Source: Sulfurovum sp. (GTDB lineage: Bacteria > Campylobacterota > Campylobacteria > Campylobacterales > Sulfurovaceae). From it: 8,218 nucleotides of DNA. The notes below the pieces were generated by a model. That model was not told the origin of the DNA. It worked only from the letters and a program-made list of their open reading frames with translations, and ran no database searches. Positions 6,517 through 8,218 of this stretch are shown piece after piece (within the stretch, counting starts at the first letter, position 1; the number at the start of each line of letters is the position of its first letter). The stretch covers positions 1 to 8,218 of the forward strand of contig QNZV01000167.1 of assembly GCA_003978395.1 (NCBI GenBank), in the 5' to 3' direction. Position numbers and translations under genes: made by a program.

Positions 6517-7026
6517 ATGAAAAAAATAGTCACAAGTTTAATATTGATTTGTTCGTTAGCTGTATCAGGTTCTTTTGCACAGATTGGTGCAGGATATTCA
6601 AAAGGCGATAATGATAGTAATAATGGTACGGGATTTATTGGTTTAAATGTTTTAGGTAATATAGGTTTACGTTTGGAATATAGTAAAAATTTTTCGGAGC
6701 ATTCAGAGTTTTCAAAAGAAGATATTAGTCGTTATGGTCTGTTTGCAACCTATACACTTCCGTTGACTTCAGCATTCTCCATAACACCAAAAGCTGGTTT
6801 AATCAAAACAGATGGGGAGTTTGAGGTTGTTGATACAATTAAAACGATTTCTGACTCTTCTACAAATTTTACCTACGGACTAGAGCTTAACTATCATTAT
6901 AATGAAATGATTTCTCTGTTTGTAGGATATACAGACTATGGTAATAAATTTGATGATATAGGTTCGGTTAAAGCATCTGAACTTGATAGTGCAAATTATA
7001 CTTTTGGAATTAAATTGGATATTTAA
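6517..7026 (+). CDS. small outer-membrane beta-barrel protein
   Basis: This is a predicted outer-membrane protein (169 aa) of the 8-stranded OmpX/OmpA-barrel type (opacity-like 'OMP beta-barrel' group). A classical signal peptide, with a KK start and a hydrophobic core, ends at SFA|Q after residue 21. The mature part alternates polar and hydrophobic residues in about eight strands: roughly 22-29, 38-46, 48-57, 71-81, 86-96, 114-127, 132-142 and 160-169. Glycines and aromatics are placed as in such barrels (GYTDYGNKF, YTFGIKLDI). Loops are short and acidic. It has no periplasmic peptidoglycan-binding domain, so it is not a full OmpA. The last residue is isoleucine rather than the commoner phenylalanine. 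It is a single-gene unit with its own promoter and terminator. The specific role (adhesion, stability, small-molecule passage) cannot be told. Confidence 0.8.
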   Translation: MKKIVTSLILICSLAVSGSFAQIGAGYSKGDNDSNNGTGFIGLNVLGNIGLRLEYSKNFSEHSEFSKEDISRYGLFATYTLPLTSAFSITPKAGLIKTDGEFEVVDTIKTISDSSTNFTYGLELNYHYNEMISLFVGYTDYGNKFDDIGSVKASELDSANYTFGIKLDI

Positions 7027-7049
7027 TAGGTTAAATATCATTTATAAAA

Positions 7050-7084
7050 ACCATGAGCCTCCTCTCATGGTCTCTCTTCTTTTT
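7050..7084 (+). terminator. intrinsic terminator of the beta-barrel gene
   Basis: A perfect 8-bp stem, ACCATGAG (7050-7057) with CTCATGGT (7064-7071), encloses the loop CCTCCT and is followed by a pyrimidine-rich tract ending in a run of T's. On the minus strand the same hairpin is followed by TTTTTATAAAT, so it could also stop transcription from the right. Confidence 0.8.
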
Positions 7085-7110
7085 AATTTATTATTTTCAA
7101 AATGTTTAAA

Positions 7111-7184
7111 TATAATTTTTTTTATTAAAATATATTGTAATTTAAGTTAATGTATGTTATTATTTATTAACTTTAAAAAAGGAG
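7111..7184 (+). promoter_or_regulatory. promoter region and ribosome binding site of the small coiled-coil gene
   Basis: A TATAAT at 7111-7116 would give a leader of about 68 nt; a weaker TATGTT at 7153-7158 would give about 26 nt. AAGGAG at 7179-7184 is a strong Shine-Dalgarno, 6 nt before the ATG at 7191, and fixes that start. Confidence 0.5.
7144..7173. promoter_or_regulatory. 8-bp inverted repeat upstream of the small coiled-coil gene
   Basis: AAGTTAAT (7144-7151) and ATTAACTT (7166-7173) form a perfect inverted repeat with a 14-nt spacer, and the half-sites are 22 bp apart. The spacer contains the candidate -10 TATGTT, so a bound dimer would cover the promoter. Alternatively the repeat could fold in the leader just before the Shine-Dalgarno. 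Confidence 0.4.
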
Positions 7185-7190
7185 TTTAAA

Positions 7191-7481
7191 ATGTTAAGAA
7201 AACTATTATTTATCCCTATGTTTTTAGTAACTTTTTCTATGGCTGATGTAGGAAATCAAGGTACTTATGAGAATATAAATAGAAGTGAAAATCTAATTTT
7301 AAAATTAAAATTAGAAATTTATAAGTTGAGAGAAAAAAACGTACAATTACAAAAAATTGTTGATTCTATTTCTAGTAAACCCAACGAAGACCAACGTAGA
7401 GCAAATGCGATAGCACAATTAAAAAGAGATTTAAGAATGAGCCGAAAAACGAAAGGTCAGCCTATTTTGTTGCTTAGATAG
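7191..7481 (+). CDS. small secreted coiled-coil protein of unknown function
   Basis: This hypothetical protein (96 aa) has an N-terminal signal peptide (MLRKLLFIPMFLV core) ending near FSMA|D, after residue 18. The mature protein of about 78 residues is highly charged. Residues 30-62 carry spaced leucines and isoleucines between lysines and glutamates, as expected of a coiled coil. The end (residues 67-96) is basic and closes with PILLLR. No cysteine is seen, so it is not a lipoprotein. The ATG is fixed by AAGGAG 6 nt upstream. It stands 35 nt before a response regulator gene on the same strand, with no hairpin terminator between them, so read-through into the two-component genes is possible. 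A periplasmic helper or target of that system is a guess from position only. I recognise no family. Confidence 0.7.
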   Translation: MLRKLLFIPMFLVTFSMADVGNQGTYENINRSENLILKLKLEIYKLREKNVQLQKIVDSISSKPNEDQRRANAIAQLKRDLRMSRKTKGQPILLLR

Positions 7482-7500
7482 TTTATTGAGTTGTAAAATT

Positions 7501-7509
7501 TGCTATACT
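7501..7509 (+). promoter_or_regulatory. probable extended -10 promoter of the response regulator gene
   Basis: TGCTATACT fits an extended -10 element (TGn followed by TATACT at 7504-7509). Transcription would begin close to 7516-7517, at or next to the ATG of the response regulator, giving a leaderless or nearly leaderless message. No Shine-Dalgarno precedes that ATG, which agrees with this reading. Confidence 0.45.
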
Positions 7510-7518
7510 TATAAGTAT
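7505..7518. promoter_or_regulatory. perfect 14-bp palindrome over the -10 box and start codon of the response regulator
   Basis: ATACTTATAAGTAT is a perfect palindrome spanning most of the candidate -10 box and the first two bases of the ATG. A protein bound here would block transcription, so it is a plausible operator, for example for autoregulation by the encoded OmpR-type regulator. OmpR-type proteins usually prefer direct repeats, which weakens that specific idea. Confidence 0.4.
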
Positions 7519-8173
7519 GAAAATACTACTACTAGAAGATGACCTCATACTCTCTGAGGTCATTGTTGAACACCTTGAATATTACACATATGATGTGACT
7601 CCTGTTTATAATGGAGTGGATGCAGAGACTCTGCTTTTTGAAGAGAAATTTGATTTATTGCTTTTAGATGTCAATGTTCCTCTGCTAAATGGCTTTGAGC
7701 TTTTAAAAAACTTGCGAGAGTCGGGCAACAATACACCTACTATTTTTATAACCTCTATGAACTCATCAAATGATGTCTTGGAGGGGTTTGAATTGGGTGC
7801 AAATGATTATCTAAAAAAGCCTTTTGAGATGATAGAGTTAAAGGCTCGAATTGATAATATTAAACGCCATTTTAAAATTGATGATGAACGAACTTTGATG
7901 GTTACCGATACGATTAGTTATGACTTTGATAGACAACTACTCTTTTTGGATTCCAAAGAGATACAGCTTTCTAAAAAAGAGGGAGAGTTTTTTGCATACT
8001 TTCTACATAATCGTGGAAAAGTACTCTCTGCTGATGAGCTAATGGTTAATGTTTGGTCGTATGATACTTCTCCTAGTTCTGCAACACTTCGTACTTATAT
8101 CAAAAATTTACGACGAATTTTAGGTGAAGAGATGATAACAACCATTCGTGGAGTGGGTTATGTATTTAATTAA
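7517..8173 (+). CDS. OmpR/PhoB-family response regulator
   Basis: This is a two-component response regulator and DNA-binding transcription factor (218 aa). The receiver domain covers residues 1-115: acidic pocket D8-D9, phosphorylated D51 in LLLLDVNVP, the threonine/serine pair T79-S80 in FITS, and the conserved lysine K101 in YLKKPF. The winged-helix effector domain covers about 125-218: LSKKEGEFF at 151-159, GKVLSADEL at 167-175, VWSYD at 179-183, the recognition-helix region ATLRTYIKNLRRIL at 189-202, and the closing wing TTIRGVGYVF. Everything needed for phosphorylation and DNA binding is present. The start MKILLLEDD is exactly where the family begins, though no Shine-Dalgarno precedes it. 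Its 3' end overlaps a histidine kinase start by 14 nt, so the two are co-translated partners. The signal and target genes are unknown. Confidence 0.96.
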   Translation: MKILLLEDDLILSEVIVEHLEYYTYDVTPVYNGVDAETLLFEEKFDLLLLDVNVPLLNGFELLKNLRESGNNTPTIFITSMNSSNDVLEGFELGANDYLKKPFEMIELKARIDNIKRHFKIDDERTLMVTDTISYDFDRQLLFLDSKEIQLSKKEGEFFAYFLHNRGKVLSADELMVNVWSYDTSPSSATLRTYIKNLRRILGEEMITTIRGVGYVFN

Positions 8174-8218
8174 AGAGGAGAAACGAACCCTTATCCAGTT
8201 TCTTCTGCTCTATTTGGG
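8160..8218 (+). CDS. sensor histidine kinase, N-terminal fragment
   Basis: Only the first 19 codons are present. The ATG at 8160 overlaps the end of the response regulator in another frame, with GGAG at 8150-8153 giving a 6-nt spacing. The translation begins MYLIKEEKRTLIQFLLLYLG, a short charged cytoplasmic start running into a first transmembrane helix. This is how OmpR-partner sensor kinases begin. The identification rests mainly on position after the response regulator and on this membrane start; no kinase motif is in the window. Confidence 0.75.
   Translation, partial: MYLIKEEKRTLIQFLLLYL

Overview
The window is AT-rich DNA that looks like a chromosome segment of a Campylobacterota member (Sulfurovum/Sulfurimonas/Arcobacter-like). 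The case rests on cbb3 oxidase maturation genes of the type used by microaerophiles, on promoters that show a TATAAT-type -10 box without a convincing -35, and on general protein style. The genus is an inference; no ribosomal RNA or other taxonomic marker is present.

Layout. At the left edge is the 3' part of a plus-strand CHAT-domain (caspase-like) protein gene, cut by the window start and closed by a hairpin terminator that overlaps its stop codon. Converging on it is a minus-strand pair, ccoI-ccoS (copper P-type ATPase and small maturation protein). Divergent from ccoI across a 141-bp promoter region is ccoG (membrane iron-sulfur protein, Cu(II) reductase family), which ends in a strong terminator. 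Together ccoG, ccoI and ccoS form an assembly module for the copper centre of cytochrome cbb3 oxidase. The structural genes ccoNOQP are not in this window.

Next comes a secreted NlpC/P60 cell-wall peptidase gene with its own promoter. It is followed by a 467-bp stretch without a conventional gene, which holds a G7 tract inside a small GC-richer island and a probable 31-codon minus-strand ORF for a strongly basic peptide with a good Shine-Dalgarno. Divergent from that ORF is a gene for a small 8-stranded outer-membrane beta-barrel protein, closed by a clean terminator.

The right end carries a gene for a small secreted coiled-coil protein, then an OmpR-family response regulator overlapping the start of a second gene that is almost certainly its histidine kinase (cut by the window end). 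The response regulator has no Shine-Dalgarno, and a perfect 14-bp palindrome lies across its -10 region and start codon. This suggests a near-leaderless, possibly autoregulated, transcript.

Most of the window is ordinary core or accessory genome. The least explained parts are the 31-codon ORF with the adjoining G7 island, the palindrome at the response regulator start, and an inverted repeat before the small coiled-coil gene. I do not see an obvious new multi-gene system.
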